Shown: in pieces, positions 18,598 to 27,263 of the stretch
How the letters are laid out: each line of letters starts with the position of its first letter
Numbering within the stretch: position 1 is the first letter of the stretch
DNA from: Phycicoccus jejuensis
Lineage (GTDB): Bacteria; Actinomycetota; Actinomycetes; Actinomycetales; Dermatophilaceae
Direction of reading: 5' to 3'
DNA: 64,000 nucleotides
Assembly: GCF_000720925.1 (NCBI RefSeq)
Contig: NZ_JOEE01000001.1
Location: forward strand, 1-64,000
Notes under the pieces: model-generated
Databases searched by the model: none
What the model was told of the DNA's origin: nothing
Seen by the model: the letters and a program-made list of their open reading frames with translations, nothing else
Position numbers and translations under genes: made by a program

Positions 18598-20001
18598 ATG
18601 GCCGGGACGACGACACGACGCGCGAAGGGCGCCGGCGCCTTCCGCTGCTCCGAGTGCGGTTGGCAGACCGCCAAGTGGGTCGGCCGCTGCGGGGAGTGCC
18701 AGGCGTGGGGGAGCGTCGCCGAGGTCGGCGCCGTCACCGTCCGCACGACCGCCGCGAGCACCGTCGCGCGCCCTGCGACCCCCATCGGCGAGGTCGACGT
18801 CAGCCACGCGGTCGCCCGCCCGACCGGGGTGCCCGAGTTCGACCGGGTCCTCGGTGGCGGTCTCGTGCCCGGCGCCGTCGTCCTCGTCGCGGGTGAGCCC
18901 GGCATCGGCAAGTCCACGCTGCTGCTCGACGTCGCCGGGCGCGCCGCCCGCTCCGCCGAGCACGGTGACCGCACGGTCCTGTACGTCAGCGGCGAGGAGT
19001 CGGCCGCGCAGGTGCGCGCCCGCGCCGAGCGCATCGAGGCGATGGCCCGCACGCTCTACCTCGCGAGCGAGACCGACCTCGCGACGGTCCTCGGCCAGGT
19101 CGAGCAGGTACAGCCCGAGCTCCTCGTCGTCGACTCGGTGCAGACCATCTCCAGCGGGGAGGTCGAGGGGTCGGCCGGCAACGTCGCGCAGGTGCGCGAG
19201 GTCGCGGCCTCCCTCATCCAGGCGGCGAAGGCGCGCGGCATCGCCGTGCTCCTCGTCGGGCACGTGACCAAGGACGGCTCGATCGCCGGCCCCCGCGTCC
19301 TCGAGCACCTCGTCGACGTCGTCGTGCAGTTCGAGGGCGACCGGCACTCGCGGCTGCGGCTGGTCCGGGCGGTCAAGAACCGGTACGGCCCGACGGACGA
19401 GGTCGGCTGCTTCGACCTCTCCGACGTCGGCATCGTCGGCCTCGCCGACCCGAGCGGCCTCTTCCTCTCCGGGCGCACCGCCGCCGTGCCGGGCACCTGC
19501 GTCACCGTCACCCTCGAGGGGCGCCGCCCCCTCGTCACCGAGGTGCAGGCCCTCGTCACCCAGTCCTCGCTCGCCACGCCGCGCCGCGCGACGAGCGGGC
19601 TCGACGCCGCCCGCGTCAACATGGTGCTCGCCGTCCTCGACAAGCGGGCCCAGGCCCCGATCGGCGGCAGCGACGCCTACCTCTCGACGGTCGGCGGGGT
19701 GCGGCTCACCGAGCCCGCCGCCGACCTCGCGATCACCCTCGCGCTCGCCGGCGCCATCACCGACCGGCCGCTCCCGCCCGGCACCGTCGCGTTCGGCGAG
19801 GTCGGGCTCGCGGGCGAGGTGCGGCCGGTCACCGGCGCGCACCGCCGCCTCGCCGAGGCCGCGCGGCTCGGCTTCACCCGGGCCGTCGTCCCGAGAGGGG
19901 TCCTCGGGGCCGGGCCGGTGCCCGAGGGGCTGTCGGTGCTCGAGGTCGGGACGGTCGCCGAGGCCGTCGGGCGGGCGCTGCACGACGTGCCCGTCCGCTG
20001 A
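18598..20001 (+). CDS. radA: DNA repair protein RadA
   Basis: The 467-residue protein is the RecA-like branch-migration ATPase of recombination. It has the N-terminal four-Cys zinc finger (Cys17, 20, 31, 34 in CSEC and CGEC), Walker A GEPGIGKSTLL, the RadA signature KNRYGPTDE (the usual form is KNRFG), and a C-terminal Lon-like domain with GGSDAYLSTVGG. No ribosome site precedes the ATG at 18598; the leaderless promoter explains this. disA and mutY follow on the same strand, as in mycobacteria (Rv3585-Rv3589). Confidence 0.97.
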   Translation: MAGTTTRRAKGAGAFRCSECGWQTAKWVGRCGECQAWGSVAEVGAVTVRTTAASTVARPATPIGEVDVSHAVARPTGVPEFDRVLGGGLVPGAVVLVAGEPGIGKSTLLLDVAGRAARSAEHGDRTVLYVSGEESAAQVRARAERIEAMARTLYLASETDLATVLGQVEQVQPELLVVDSVQTISSGEVEGSAGNVAQVREVAASLIQAAKARGIAVLLVGHVTKDGSIAGPRVLEHLVDVVVQFEGDRHSRLRLVRAVKNRYGPTDEVGCFDLSDVGIVGLADPSGLFLSGRTAAVPGTCVTVTLEGRRPLVTEVQALVTQSSLATPRRATSGLDAARVNMVLAVLDKRAQAPIGGSDAYLSTVGGVRLTEPAADLAITLALAGAITDRPLPPGTVAFGEVGLAGEVRPVTGAHRRLAEAARLGFTRAVVPRGVLGAGPVPEGLSVLEVGTVAEAVGRALHDVPVR

Positions 20002-20144
20002 GCCCGGCGCCCCGGCGGGACGGTCCGCTGCGAGCTCCCGCAGATCGAGACCGTGCCGTGACCACCCGGCCGATAGGATCCAGCGGGATCCCGCCGACGG
20101 GCCCCACGAGACGCACGCCCACGGACGCAGCAGGAGGAGCACGG

Positions 20145-21227
20145 ATGGCCGGGTCACCGACCGACGACGAGCTGCTGCGCGTCACCCTCGGCGCCGTCGC
20201 GCCCGGCACCGAGCTCCGGGACGGCCTCGAGCGCATCCTGCGCGGCCGCACCGGCGCGCTCATCGTCCTCGGCCACGACCGCGTCGTCGAGCAGATCGCG
20301 ACCGGTGGCTTCCCCCTCGACATCGAGTTCTCCGCGACCCGCCTGCGCGAGCTCGCGAAGATGGACGGCGCCGTCGTCGTCGACCGCGACGTCACCCGCA
20401 TCCTCCACGCGGCGACCCAGCTGCTGCCCGACGCCGGCATCGAGACGAGCGAGTCGGGCACACGGCACCGCACCGCCGAGCGCGTCGCCAAGCAGACCGG
20501 CTTCCCCGTCGTCTCGGTCAGCCAGTCGATGCGGATCATCCAGCTCTACATCGCCGGCCGGCGCATCGTCCTCGAGGACTCCAGCGCCATCCTGTCCCGC
20601 GCCAACCAGGCGCTGCAGACCCTCGAGCGCTACAAGTCGCGCCTCGACGAGGTCACCGGCACGCTGTCGGCCCTCGAGATCGAGGACCTCGTGACGGTCC
20701 GTGACGTCGCGAACGTGCTCCAGCGCCTCGAGATGGTCCGGCGGATCAAGGACGAGATCGCCGAGTACGTCGTCCAGCTCGGCACCGACGGCCGCCTGCT
20801 CAGCCTGCAGCTCGAGGAGCTGACCGGGGGCCTGTCCGACGACCTCGGGCTCGTCATCCGCGACTACCTCCACGAGGCCAAGGCCGGGTTCACGCTCGAG
20901 GAGGCCGTCGCGAACCTCACGGCGATCGACTCCACCGAGCTGCTCGACCCCTCCGGCGGGGCCAAGGCGATGGGCTTCACCGTCGTCGGCGACGCGCTCG
21001 ACTCCTCGGTCAGCCCGCTCGGGCACCGGCTCCTCTCGAAGGTGCCGCGCCTGCCGGGCGCGATCGTCGACCGGCTCGTCGTCCACTTCGGCTCCCTCCA
21101 GAAGCTGCTCGCGGCGAACATCGACGACCTCATGGACGTCGACGGCGTCGGCGAGGGCCGGGCGCGCCTGGTCCGCGAGGGCCTCTCGCGCCTCGCCGAG
21201 ACGAGCATCCTCGAGCGCTACGTCTGA
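20145..21227 (+). CDS. disA: Diadenylate cyclase DisA, DNA integrity scanning protein
   Basis: The 360-residue protein makes c-di-AMP from two ATP and scans DNA for branched structures. The DAC domain shows the catalytic DGA (Asp74-Gly75-Ala76 in KMDGAVVVD) and RHR (107-109 in GTRHRTAER). A helical spine follows and then a C-terminal helix-hairpin-helix DNA-binding domain (DVDGVGEGRARLVREGL). AGGAGGA at 20131-20137 supports the ATG at 20145. It lies between radA, which can control DisA activity in other bacteria, and mutY. Confidence 0.97.
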   Translation: MAGSPTDDELLRVTLGAVAPGTELRDGLERILRGRTGALIVLGHDRVVEQIATGGFPLDIEFSATRLRELAKMDGAVVVDRDVTRILHAATQLLPDAGIETSESGTRHRTAERVAKQTGFPVVSVSQSMRIIQLYIAGRRIVLEDSSAILSRANQALQTLERYKSRLDEVTGTLSALEIEDLVTVRDVANVLQRLEMVRRIKDEIAEYVVQLGTDGRLLSLQLEELTGGLSDDLGLVIRDYLHEAKAGFTLEEAVANLTAIDSTELLDPSGGAKAMGFTVVGDALDSSVSPLGHRLLSKVPRLPGAIVDRLVVHFGSLQKLLAANIDDLMDVDGVGEGRARLVREGLSRLAETSILERYV

Positions 21228-21228
21228 C

Positions 21229-22143
21229 GTGGCCCCGGCGCCGGACCGCGAGGTCCTCCACCGCCGCGTGCTCGCCTGGTTCGACGAGCACGCCCGCCCG
21301 CTCGCCTGGCGCGACCCGTCGACGACGCCGTGGGGCGTGCACGTCTCGGAGGTGATGGCGCAGCAGACACCCGTCGCGCGCGTCGAGCCGGTGTGGCGGA
21401 CGTGGATGGAGCGCTGGCCCACCCCGGCGGCGCTGGCCGCGGCGAGCCCCGGCGACGTCGTCCGGGCCTGGGGGCGCCTCGGCTACCCGCGGCGTGCGCT
21501 GCGGCTGCGCGACGCGGCGGTGGCCGTCGTCGAGCGGCACGGCGGGGAGTTGCCCGCCGACGAGGAGGCGCTGCGGGCGCTGCCGGGGGTCGGGGCGTAC
21601 ACCGCGGCGGCCGTCGCGGCCTTCGGCTTCGGCCGGCGCGCGGTCGTCGTCGACACCAACGTGCGGCGGGTCCTCGCCCGCGCGGTCGAGGGACGGGCGA
21701 TGGCCTCGCCCTCGCTCACGGCGGCCGAGACCCGGCTGGCCGCCTCGCTCGTGCCCGACGACGCCGCGACCTCGGCCCGCTGGAACGTCGCCGTCATGGA
21801 GCTCGGCGCGCTCGTCTGCCGCGCCCGCGGGCCGGAGTGCGGCCGGTGCCCGCTCGAGGAGGTCTGCGCCTGGGTCGCCGCCGGCAGCCCGCCCGACGAC
21901 GGGCCGCCCCGGCGCGGGCAGGCGTGGGAGGGCACCGACCGGCAGGTGCGCGGCGCCCTCGTCCAGGTGCTGCGCGAGAGCGCGGACCCCGTCGGCCGCG
22001 ACGTCCTCGAGGCGACGGTGCTCGAGCGCCTCGCCCGGACCGACCCCGGCGCGCTCGGGCAGGTCGACCGCTGCCTCGCCTCGCTCGTCGAGGACGGCCT
22101 CGTCGAGCCGGTCAGCGCCGGCCGCTACCGGCTGCCCGCCTGA
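21229..22143 (+). CDS. mutY: A/G-specific adenine glycosylase MutY
   Basis: The 304-residue protein removes adenine mispaired with 8-oxoguanine. It has the catalytic Glu in SEVMAQQTPVARV, the helix-hairpin-helix LPGVGAYTAAAVAAF with the Asp of VVVDTNVRRVLAR, and the four-Cys iron-sulfur site with C-X6-C-X2-C-X5-C spacing (Cys197, 204, 207, 213). The C-terminal part is short, as in mycobacterial MutY, and no full NUDIX-like lesion-recognition domain is evident. The GTG at 21229 begins one base after the disA stop, so translation is probably coupled. Confidence 0.95.
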   Translation: MAPAPDREVLHRRVLAWFDEHARPLAWRDPSTTPWGVHVSEVMAQQTPVARVEPVWRTWMERWPTPAALAAASPGDVVRAWGRLGYPRRALRLRDAAVAVVERHGGELPADEEALRALPGVGAYTAAAVAAFGFGRRAVVVDTNVRRVLARAVEGRAMASPSLTAAETRLAASLVPDDAATSARWNVAVMELGALVCRARGPECGRCPLEEVCAWVAAGSPPDDGPPRRGQAWEGTDRQVRGALVQVLRESADPVGRDVLEATVLERLARTDPGALGQVDRCLASLVEDGLVEPVSAGRYRLPA

Positions 22144-22274
22144 GCGGGGCCGCGGCACGTCGGCGCACGCGAGGAGCAGGGGCCTTCCGCGAGGGTCGAG
22201 TGAGCGGGGCGGACAAGAACTGACACATTCGTCGATTCCTGCACACGGCCAGTGCGCACCCGGGGATGCGGCGA

Positions 22275-22296
22275 CCGGGGGCCCTCACACCCCCGG
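22275..22296. terminator. Short GC hairpin between convergent mutY and phosphatase genes
   Basis: CCGGGGG pairs with CCCCCGG around an 8-base loop, 12 bases beyond the stop of the minus-strand phosphatase gene. The stretch 22144-22274 shows nothing else. Confidence 0.45.
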
Positions 22297-22307
22297 CCGC
22301 CGGAGCA

Positions 22308-23165
22308 TCAGGGCAGGTAGTAGTTCGGGTTCGGCACCTTGAAGGTGCGGTCCGCGTACCCGCCCTTGAGGTCGCTGTACTGGTCGCCGAGGTTGGCGAC
22401 GATGTCGTACCCGATCGACTCGATGTGCGCACGGGTCGCCGACTTGTAGTGGATCGTCGTGCACTTGCCACCGGGGTCGGCGGCGCAGGCCTTCTGCAGG
22501 TAGCCGGGGTAGGCCGACACGTCGGGCTTGGTGAAGAGGCCGTCCTCGCCGTTGCGCAGGGTCGTCGGCGCGGGGTAGCCGGCGTCGACGCCGACACCGT
22601 CGGACGTGAGGTTGCCGAGCGTGGCGGCCTCCTGCGACGAGGGGCGCCCGGTGAGGAAGAAGACGGCGTACCCCTCGCGCTTCGCCTTCTTCACGAGGTC
22701 GACCATGCCCGGGGTCGCCGGGAAGCGCTGGCCGGTGACGTACTCGCCGTTCGTCGTCGGGTTGTAGGCCCAGTTGCTCGCGACCTCGTAGTTCCAGGTC
22801 GTGAGCGTCGTGTCGTCGACGTCGAGGACGATCGCCTTCTGCCCGCGGTGGTGGTGGCGGTCCTCGCCGCGCTCGTGGCCCCGCGCGGAGAGCCAGCGGC
22901 CGGCGTCGCGGGCCACCGACGTGGCCTCGCGCACGTAGTTCGAGTCCGGCCCGAAGGTCCCCGTGCCCAGCGGGTCGCCGTAGTAGTTGCGGATCTGCTG
23001 GCGCAGGACGTCGATGTTCGTCACCTGGTCGGCGGAGCGTGGGGTGAAGGTCTTGATGGCGGGCTCGGGCGTCGTGGCGGCGTACGCGACGCCACCCCCG
23101 ACGAGGGCGGAGCAGACGACGGCGGTGGCGGCGAGGCCGCGGCGGGAGAGCGATCGGTTCGGCAT
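22308..23165 (-). CDS. Exported HAD-superfamily acid phosphatase (class B-like)
   Basis: The 285-residue protein has a signal peptide (RRGLAATAVVCSALVGGGV then AYAA) and HAD motif I DVDDT (in AIVLDVDDTTLTTWNYE), motif II FFLTGRPSS, and a C-terminal NLGDQYSDLKGG acidic motif. This arrangement fits the PF03767-type acid phosphatases that release phosphate from organic esters outside the cell. A His/Asp/Glu-rich stretch (HERGEDRHHHRGQ) lies just before motif I. The ATG at 23165 follows AGAGGA. It faces convergent mutY and is divergent from the next lipoprotein gene. Confidence 0.9.
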   Translation of the reverse strand: MPNRSLSRRGLAATAVVCSALVGGGVAYAATTPEPAIKTFTPRSADQVTNIDVLRQQIRNYYGDPLGTGTFGPDSNYVREATSVARDAGRWLSARGHERGEDRHHHRGQKAIVLDVDDTTLTTWNYEVASNWAYNPTTNGEYVTGQRFPATPGMVDLVKKAKREGYAVFFLTGRPSSQEAATLGNLTSDGVGVDAGYPAPTTLRNGEDGLFTKPDVSAYPGYLQKACAADPGGKCTTIHYKSATRAHIESIGYDIVANLGDQYSDLKGGYADRTFKVPNPNYYLP

Positions 23166-23309
23166 GGGAGGTCCTCTCGGTGGTGACCGGACGCCGGGAC
23201 GCTAGACCCGTCCCCTGTCCGGCGGGGGCCGCGTGACGGCGCATCGGCGAGCGGTGCTCAGGCCCCTCTCAGACCACCCCTCCCGGGGGCGGCGCCGGGG
23301 GAGGATGCG

Positions 23310-23315
23310 TAGGGT
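23310..23315 (+). promoter_or_regulatory. Probable -10 (TAGGGT), leaderless
   Basis: TAGGGT lies 6 bases before the GTG at 23322 of the divergent DUF305-like lipoprotein gene, which lacks a convincing ribosome site. Confidence 0.45.
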
Positions 23316-23321
23316 GTCCGG

Positions 23322-23993
23322 GTGCTTCCCGCCCCTACGGCCCGTCCCGGTCGGCTGCTGACGGGTCTCGTCGCGGCCGTGGCGCTGCTCGGGGGCTGCT
23401 CCTCCGGTGGCGCAGAGCGCACGTCGAGGGCCCTGTCGGCCCCGGCGCCCGCGGCCGTGCCCGGAGGCGTGGCGGACGGGACGACCGACGGCGCCGGCGC
23501 CCGGCGGCCGACGACGGCGAGCCCGCAGGACTCCGCCCTCGCTCGCTCGCTCGTCGCGCAGCAGGCCCAGGCGGTCGTCCTCGTCGACACCGTCCGCGCG
23601 TTCGACCGCCCCGCCGTGGCCGAGTTCGCCGAGGGGGTCCGCGCCGAGCGGCTGCGCGAGCTCGACGACACCGCGCGGTGGCTGCGGGCGCGCGGCGAGG
23701 AGGTCCCGCCCGAGGTCGAGGACCCGCGCCGCGTCGCCCACGAGGGGGCCGGGGCCGCTGCCGCGCTCGTCTCCGGCACGCAGCTGGACCACCTCGCGGC
23801 CGCCCGCGGGTCGGATGCCGACCGCCTGCTCCTCGGGCTGCTCATGACCCACCACGAGAAGGCCCTCGCGCTGCTGGAGGGCCGACCGGCCTCCGACGAC
23901 GCCGAGCTCGAGGCCCTCCTCGCCGGCATCCGCCAGACGCGGCAGGAGCAGCTGCGGCGCATCGACGACCTGTTCGTCACGCTCACCGACTGA
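23322..23993 (+). CDS. Degenerate DUF305-like lipoprotein
   Basis: The 223-residue protein has a lipobox (LLGGCSSGG) after a short hydrophobic segment. Its body aligns with the DUF305 protein encoded at 25693-26394: here AQQAQAVVLVDT replaces VHHAQAIVLVDT and ARGEEVPPEVEDPRRV matches RGQDVPPQAENPRI. The second conserved histidine pair is kept (LMTHHEKALALL), but the first has become QQ, so half of the presumed metal-binding His set is lost. The GTG at 23322 is leaderless-type. It probably arose by duplication around the intervening LVIVD gene. Function is unknown; DUF305 proteins are often linked to copper. Confidence 0.8.
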   Translation: MLPAPTARPGRLLTGLVAAVALLGGCSSGGAERTSRALSAPAPAAVPGGVADGTTDGAGARRPTTASPQDSALARSLVAQQAQAVVLVDTVRAFDRPAVAEFAEGVRAERLRELDDTARWLRARGEEVPPEVEDPRRVAHEGAGAAAALVSGTQLDHLAAARGSDADRLLLGLLMTHHEKALALLEGRPASDDAELEALLAGIRQTRQEQLRRIDDLFVTLTD

Positions 23994-24035
23994 CGGCCGG
24001 GCCTCGGTGCCGCCGGGCCGGGCCGACCACGACGA

Positions 24036-24070
24036 CGACGGCCCGCCCCCGGGGTGGGGACGGGCCGTCG
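24036..24070. terminator. Shared terminator of convergent genes
   Basis: CGACGGCCCG (24036-24045) pairs with CGGGCCGTCG (24061-24070) around a G/C-rich loop. It lies between the stop of the DUF305-like gene and the stop of the minus-strand LVIVD gene. Confidence 0.7.
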
Positions 24071-24086
24071 GTGCCTGCGGTGGGCG

Positions 24087-25508
24087 TCAGTGGTGGTGGT
24101 GCCCGCCGCCCTTGCCGGAGTACACCGGCTGGGACTGCGGGTTGAGCTCCTTCAGGCGGACCTTCGCGGCCTGCTTGAGGTTCTTGTCCTTGAGCTCGAG
24201 CACGTCGAAGCCCTTCTGGATGTCGGAGCTGTAGACGTACCCGTTGTAGTAGTACGCCGACCACGTGCCGCCGGTGTTCGCCGGCTCCAGCGGGCCGCGC
24301 TCGAACCATCCGAGCTCACGCGGGTTCTTCGCGTCGGTGAAGTCCCACAGCGAGACCCCGCCCTGGTACCAGGACTGCACCATGACGTCGCGCCCGTTGA
24401 CCGGCACGATGGAGCCGTTGTGCGCGACGCAGTTCTCGGTGTCGTACTGGTTGCGCGGGATCTTGTAGTACGAGGCGAACGTCAGCCGGTTCTTCTTCGA
24501 GAGCGTGTAGATCGCGTTCGCGCCGCGGGTCGGGCCGACCTCGTCGTTGCAGGTCGCCGCGCCGCCGCCGCCGAGCTCGTCGGTGAAGACGACCTTGGTG
24601 CCGGCCTGGTTGAACGTCGCCGAGTGCCAGAACGCGAAGTTCTCGGTGTCGGTGACCCGCTCGATGACCTTCGGCTTCTCGGGGTTCTTGATGTCCATGA
24701 TGATGCCGTCGCCCATGCACGCCCCGGCCGCGATCTTCTTCGCGGGGTAGGCCGTGATGTCGTGGCAGCCCGTCGTCGCCGAGTACGAGTTGCCCGCCGG
24801 GTTGGTGCCGCCCGGGTTGCCGCCGTCGGGGAAGAGGTTCGGCGCGGCGATGACGGCCGCCGAGGCCGGCTTCTTCTTCGGGACCTTGACGATGGAGATC
24901 GCGTCGTGCGGCGGCTGGCAGTCCGGGTACTCCGCGCGGGGCGAGTAGCTCGAGACGTAGACGTAGTCGGCGTCCTTGCCCGGCACGAGGGTGTTGGTGT
25001 GCGAGCCGCACGCGGTCTCGACGGCCGCGACGTACTTCGGGGCGCGCGGGTTGCTGACGTCGAAGACCTTGATGCCCTCCCACGAGGACTTGACGGTCGC
25101 CGACTGCGCGACCGAGCTGCACGAGGAGTCGCTGCGCGAGCTGTCGGTCGAGAGGTAGAGCAGGTCGCCCGAGACCGACACGTCGTTCTGCGACCCGGGG
25201 CAGTTGACCTGCGCGAGCGTCCGCGGCTTCTTCGGGTTCGAGATGTCGTAGATGATGAAGCCCTGGTAGTTCCCGACGTAGGCCTGGTCGCCCTGGAAGG
25301 CCATGTCGGTGCCGAACTGGCCGGTGAACGGCCCGGTGTGCGGGACGTTGGCGAGGTGCTCGATGTTCTCCGAGTACCCGATCTGCTCGGGCTGCAGGTC
25401 CAGGCCTCCCAGCCCGACCCCGTCGCCCGCGGCGGCCGTGCCGACGCCCCCGGTGAGGGCCAGCACCCCTCCCGCGGCGATGACGCCGAGGCGTCGTCGT
25501 GCTCCCAT
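24087..25508 (-). CDS. Exported LVIVD-repeat beta-propeller protein with His tail
   Basis: The 473-residue protein has a signal peptide (RRRLGVIAAGGVLALTGG) and repeated blades of the LVIVD type: QGFIIYDISNPKKPRTLAQV, EGIKVFDVSNPRAPKYVAAV, GIIMDIKNPEKPKVIERV and GVSLWDFTDAKNPRELGWF. Such proteins are predicted beta-propellers on the cell surface. The C-terminus ends GKGGGHHHH, a natural metal-binding tail. The start at 25508 is chosen over an upstream ATG at 25541 because GAGGGAGA lies just before it and the signal peptide begins there. It stands between two DUF305 lipoproteins. Substrate or partner is unknown. Confidence 0.88.
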   Translation of the reverse strand: MGARRRLGVIAAGGVLALTGGVGTAAAGDGVGLGGLDLQPEQIGYSENIEHLANVPHTGPFTGQFGTDMAFQGDQAYVGNYQGFIIYDISNPKKPRTLAQVNCPGSQNDVSVSGDLLYLSTDSSRSDSSCSSVAQSATVKSSWEGIKVFDVSNPRAPKYVAAVETACGSHTNTLVPGKDADYVYVSSYSPRAEYPDCQPPHDAISIVKVPKKKPASAAVIAAPNLFPDGGNPGGTNPAGNSYSATTGCHDITAYPAKKIAAGACMGDGIIMDIKNPEKPKVIERVTDTENFAFWHSATFNQAGTKVVFTDELGGGGAATCNDEVGPTRGANAIYTLSKKNRLTFASYYKIPRNQYDTENCVAHNGSIVPVNGRDVMVQSWYQGGVSLWDFTDAKNPRELGWFERGPLEPANTGGTWSAYYYNGYVYSSDIQKGFDVLELKDKNLKQAAKVRLKELNPQSQPVYSGKGGGHHHH

Positions 25509-25680
25509 GTGGTGTCTCCCTCGTCGTGGGGTGCCCGACACGTTCCCTCCGTGCGCACCCCTGGCGGTGTGGAACGGCCCACGATGGCGGGCTACCGGGA
25601 GGTAGGGGGCAAAGTCCGGGTCAAAAAATGACAGGTCGGGGGGTTCTCTCCGCCAACTGGTGACGTCCGCGGTCCGCGCC

Positions 25681-25686
25681 TACAGT
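25681..25686 (+). promoter_or_regulatory. Probable -10 (TACAGT), leaderless
   Basis: TACAGT lies 6 bases before the ATG at 25693; a GGTGAC at 25659-25664 is a fair -35 with 16-base spacing. Confidence 0.5.
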
Positions 25687-25692
25687 GGCGCG

Positions 25693-26394
25693 ATGCCGAG
25701 CCCCCACGCCCCGAGCGCGCGTCGTGCGGTGCTGCGCGCCGCGGCCGCCCCGGTCCTCCTCGCGGCGGTGCTGCTCACCGGCTGCAGCGGGGGCGACGCG
25801 ACGCCGGCGGTCACCGCGTCCCCCGGCGACGTCCCGGTCCTGCAGCCCGGGAAGCCCGGCGAGCCGAACGCCACGCTCACCGGCCCGGCCGCGACGCCGG
25901 TCGTCACGACGAGCGCGACCCCGGCGGACACCCGGTTTATGCAGGACATGGTCGTCCACCACGCGCAGGCCATCGTCCTGGTCGACACCGCGTCGGCGGC
26001 CCTCTCCGACCGCCAGGTCGCGAGCATCGCCTCGCGCATCCGCGACGAGCAGGAGCCCGAGATCGACGCGATGGCGGCGTGGCTGCGCCAGCGCGGGCAG
26101 GACGTCCCCCCGCAGGCCGAGAACCCGCGCATCCAGGACCACTCCGCGCACCGCGGCATGCCGGGGATGGCGTCCGAGGCCGACCTCGCCGCGCTCGGGG
26201 CCGCCCGCGGCGCCGAGGCCGACCGCCTGTTCCTGCAGCTGATGGTCCGCCACCACGAGGGCGCGCTCGAGATGGTCGGACAGCACGCGCGCTCGGCGGG
26301 CGACCCCCGCGTCGAGGAGCTCGCGGCCGACATCAACGTCACGCAGGACAAGCAGGTCGAGCAGATGACGGGGATGCTCGCCCGCCTGGGCTGA
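25693..26394 (+). CDS. DUF305 family lipoprotein
   Basis: The 233-residue protein carries a lipobox (LLTGCSGGD) and a complete DUF305 domain with both His pairs: FMQDMVVHHAQAIVL and LFLQLMVRHHEGALEM. It also has HSAHRGMPGM between them, a Met/His-rich stretch that would suit copper. DUF305 is a four-helix, ferritin-like fold found in exported proteins and often near copper-handling genes; direct function here is not shown. The ATG at 25693 is chosen over a GTG at 25660 because the -10 box sits between them. It diverges from the LVIVD gene and is followed after 31 bases by nei. Confidence 0.88.
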   Translation: MPSPHAPSARRAVLRAAAAPVLLAAVLLTGCSGGDATPAVTASPGDVPVLQPGKPGEPNATLTGPAATPVVTTSATPADTRFMQDMVVHHAQAIVLVDTASAALSDRQVASIASRIRDEQEPEIDAMAAWLRQRGQDVPPQAENPRIQDHSAHRGMPGMASEADLAALGAARGAEADRLFLQLMVRHHEGALEMVGQHARSAGDPRVEELAADINVTQDKQVEQMTGMLARLG

Positions 26395-26413
26395 GCCGGT
26401 CGACGGGCCGGGG

Positions 26414-26419
26414 CAGGAT
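26414..26419 (+). promoter_or_regulatory. Probable -10 (CAGGAT), leaderless
   Basis: CAGGAT lies 6 bases before the nei ATG at 26426. The same 15-base arrangement CAGGATGGGCCCATG recurs before the DNA ligase gene at 36602. Confidence 0.45.
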
Positions 26420-26425
26420 GGGCCC

Positions 26426-27253
26426 ATGCCCGAGGGACACACGCTATTCGCGCTCGCCCGCGACCTCCACGCGGCCTTCGCGGGCACCCGCCCCGAGGTC
26501 ACGAGCCCGCAGGGGCGCTTCGAGGAGGGCGCCGCGCAGGTGACGGGGCGCGAGCTGCTCGCGGCGACCTCGCGCGGCAAGCACCTCTTCCTCGAGTTCG
26601 AGGGCGAGCGCTGGGTGCACGTGCACCTCGGCCTCATCGGCACCTTCCGGGTCGACGGGCGCGACTGGACGGCGGAGGTCGCGCCGGTCGGCGCGGTGCG
26701 GATGCGCCTCGCCACACCCGAGCACGTGGCGGACCTGCGCGGCCCGAACCTCTGCGCGGTCGTCACGCCGGACGAGGTCGCGGCGGTGCTCGACCGGCTC
26801 GGCCCCGACCCGCTGCGCCCCGACGCCGACCCCGACCGCGCGTGGCGGCGCATCCAGCGCTCGAGCCGGAGCGTCGGCGAGCTGCTCATGGACCAGGCGG
26901 TGCTCGCCGGGGTCGGCAACGTGTACCGCTCGGAGGTGCTCTGGCGCCACCGCCTCTCGCCGTTCACCGAGGGGCGGGCGATGAAGCCGGCGTCGTGGCG
27001 GCTGGTGTGGGACGACCTCGTGCGCCTCATGCCCCTCGGGGTCGCGACCGGGCGCATCGTCACGGTGGAGGAGCAGGTGCTCGAGGTCGAGGCGGCGCTC
27101 GGGCGCGGTGAGCGGCCGCACCTGACCGAGCGCACCTCGCAGGTCTACAAACGGGTCGGCGAGGAGTGCCCGCGGTGCGGCTCGCGCATCCGCACCCAGG
27201 TCGCCGCCGGGCGCAACCTCTTCTGGTGCGGCCGCTGCCAGCGACGTCGCTGA
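26426..27253 (+). CDS. nei: Fpg/Nei-family DNA glycosylase (endonuclease VIII type)
   Basis: The 275-residue protein removes oxidised bases and nicks the abasic site. It begins MPEGHTLF, giving the Pro2 nucleophile and Glu3 of the family and the Nei2-like start of actinobacteria. It has the helix-two-turn-helix (LLMDQAVLAGVGNVYRSEVL) and a C-terminal zinc finger (CPRCGS, then WCGRCQRRR). There is no ribosome site; a leaderless start is likely. It ends 10 bases from the convergent secreted-protein gene. Confidence 0.94.
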   Translation: MPEGHTLFALARDLHAAFAGTRPEVTSPQGRFEEGAAQVTGRELLAATSRGKHLFLEFEGERWVHVHLGLIGTFRVDGRDWTAEVAPVGAVRMRLATPEHVADLRGPNLCAVVTPDEVAAVLDRLGPDPLRPDADPDRAWRRIQRSSRSVGELLMDQAVLAGVGNVYRSEVLWRHRLSPFTEGRAMKPASWRLVWDDLVRLMPLGVATGRIVTVEEQVLEVEAALGRGERPHLTERTSQVYKRVGEECPRCGSRIRTQVAAGRNLFWCGRCQRRR

Positions 27254-27263
27254 CCGGGCGGGG

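Noticed and set aside
24087..24104. C-terminal HHHH of the LVIVD protein as an engineered His tag
   Set aside because: It has only four His, follows a natural Gly-rich end, and lies in chromosomal context with no vector sequence.
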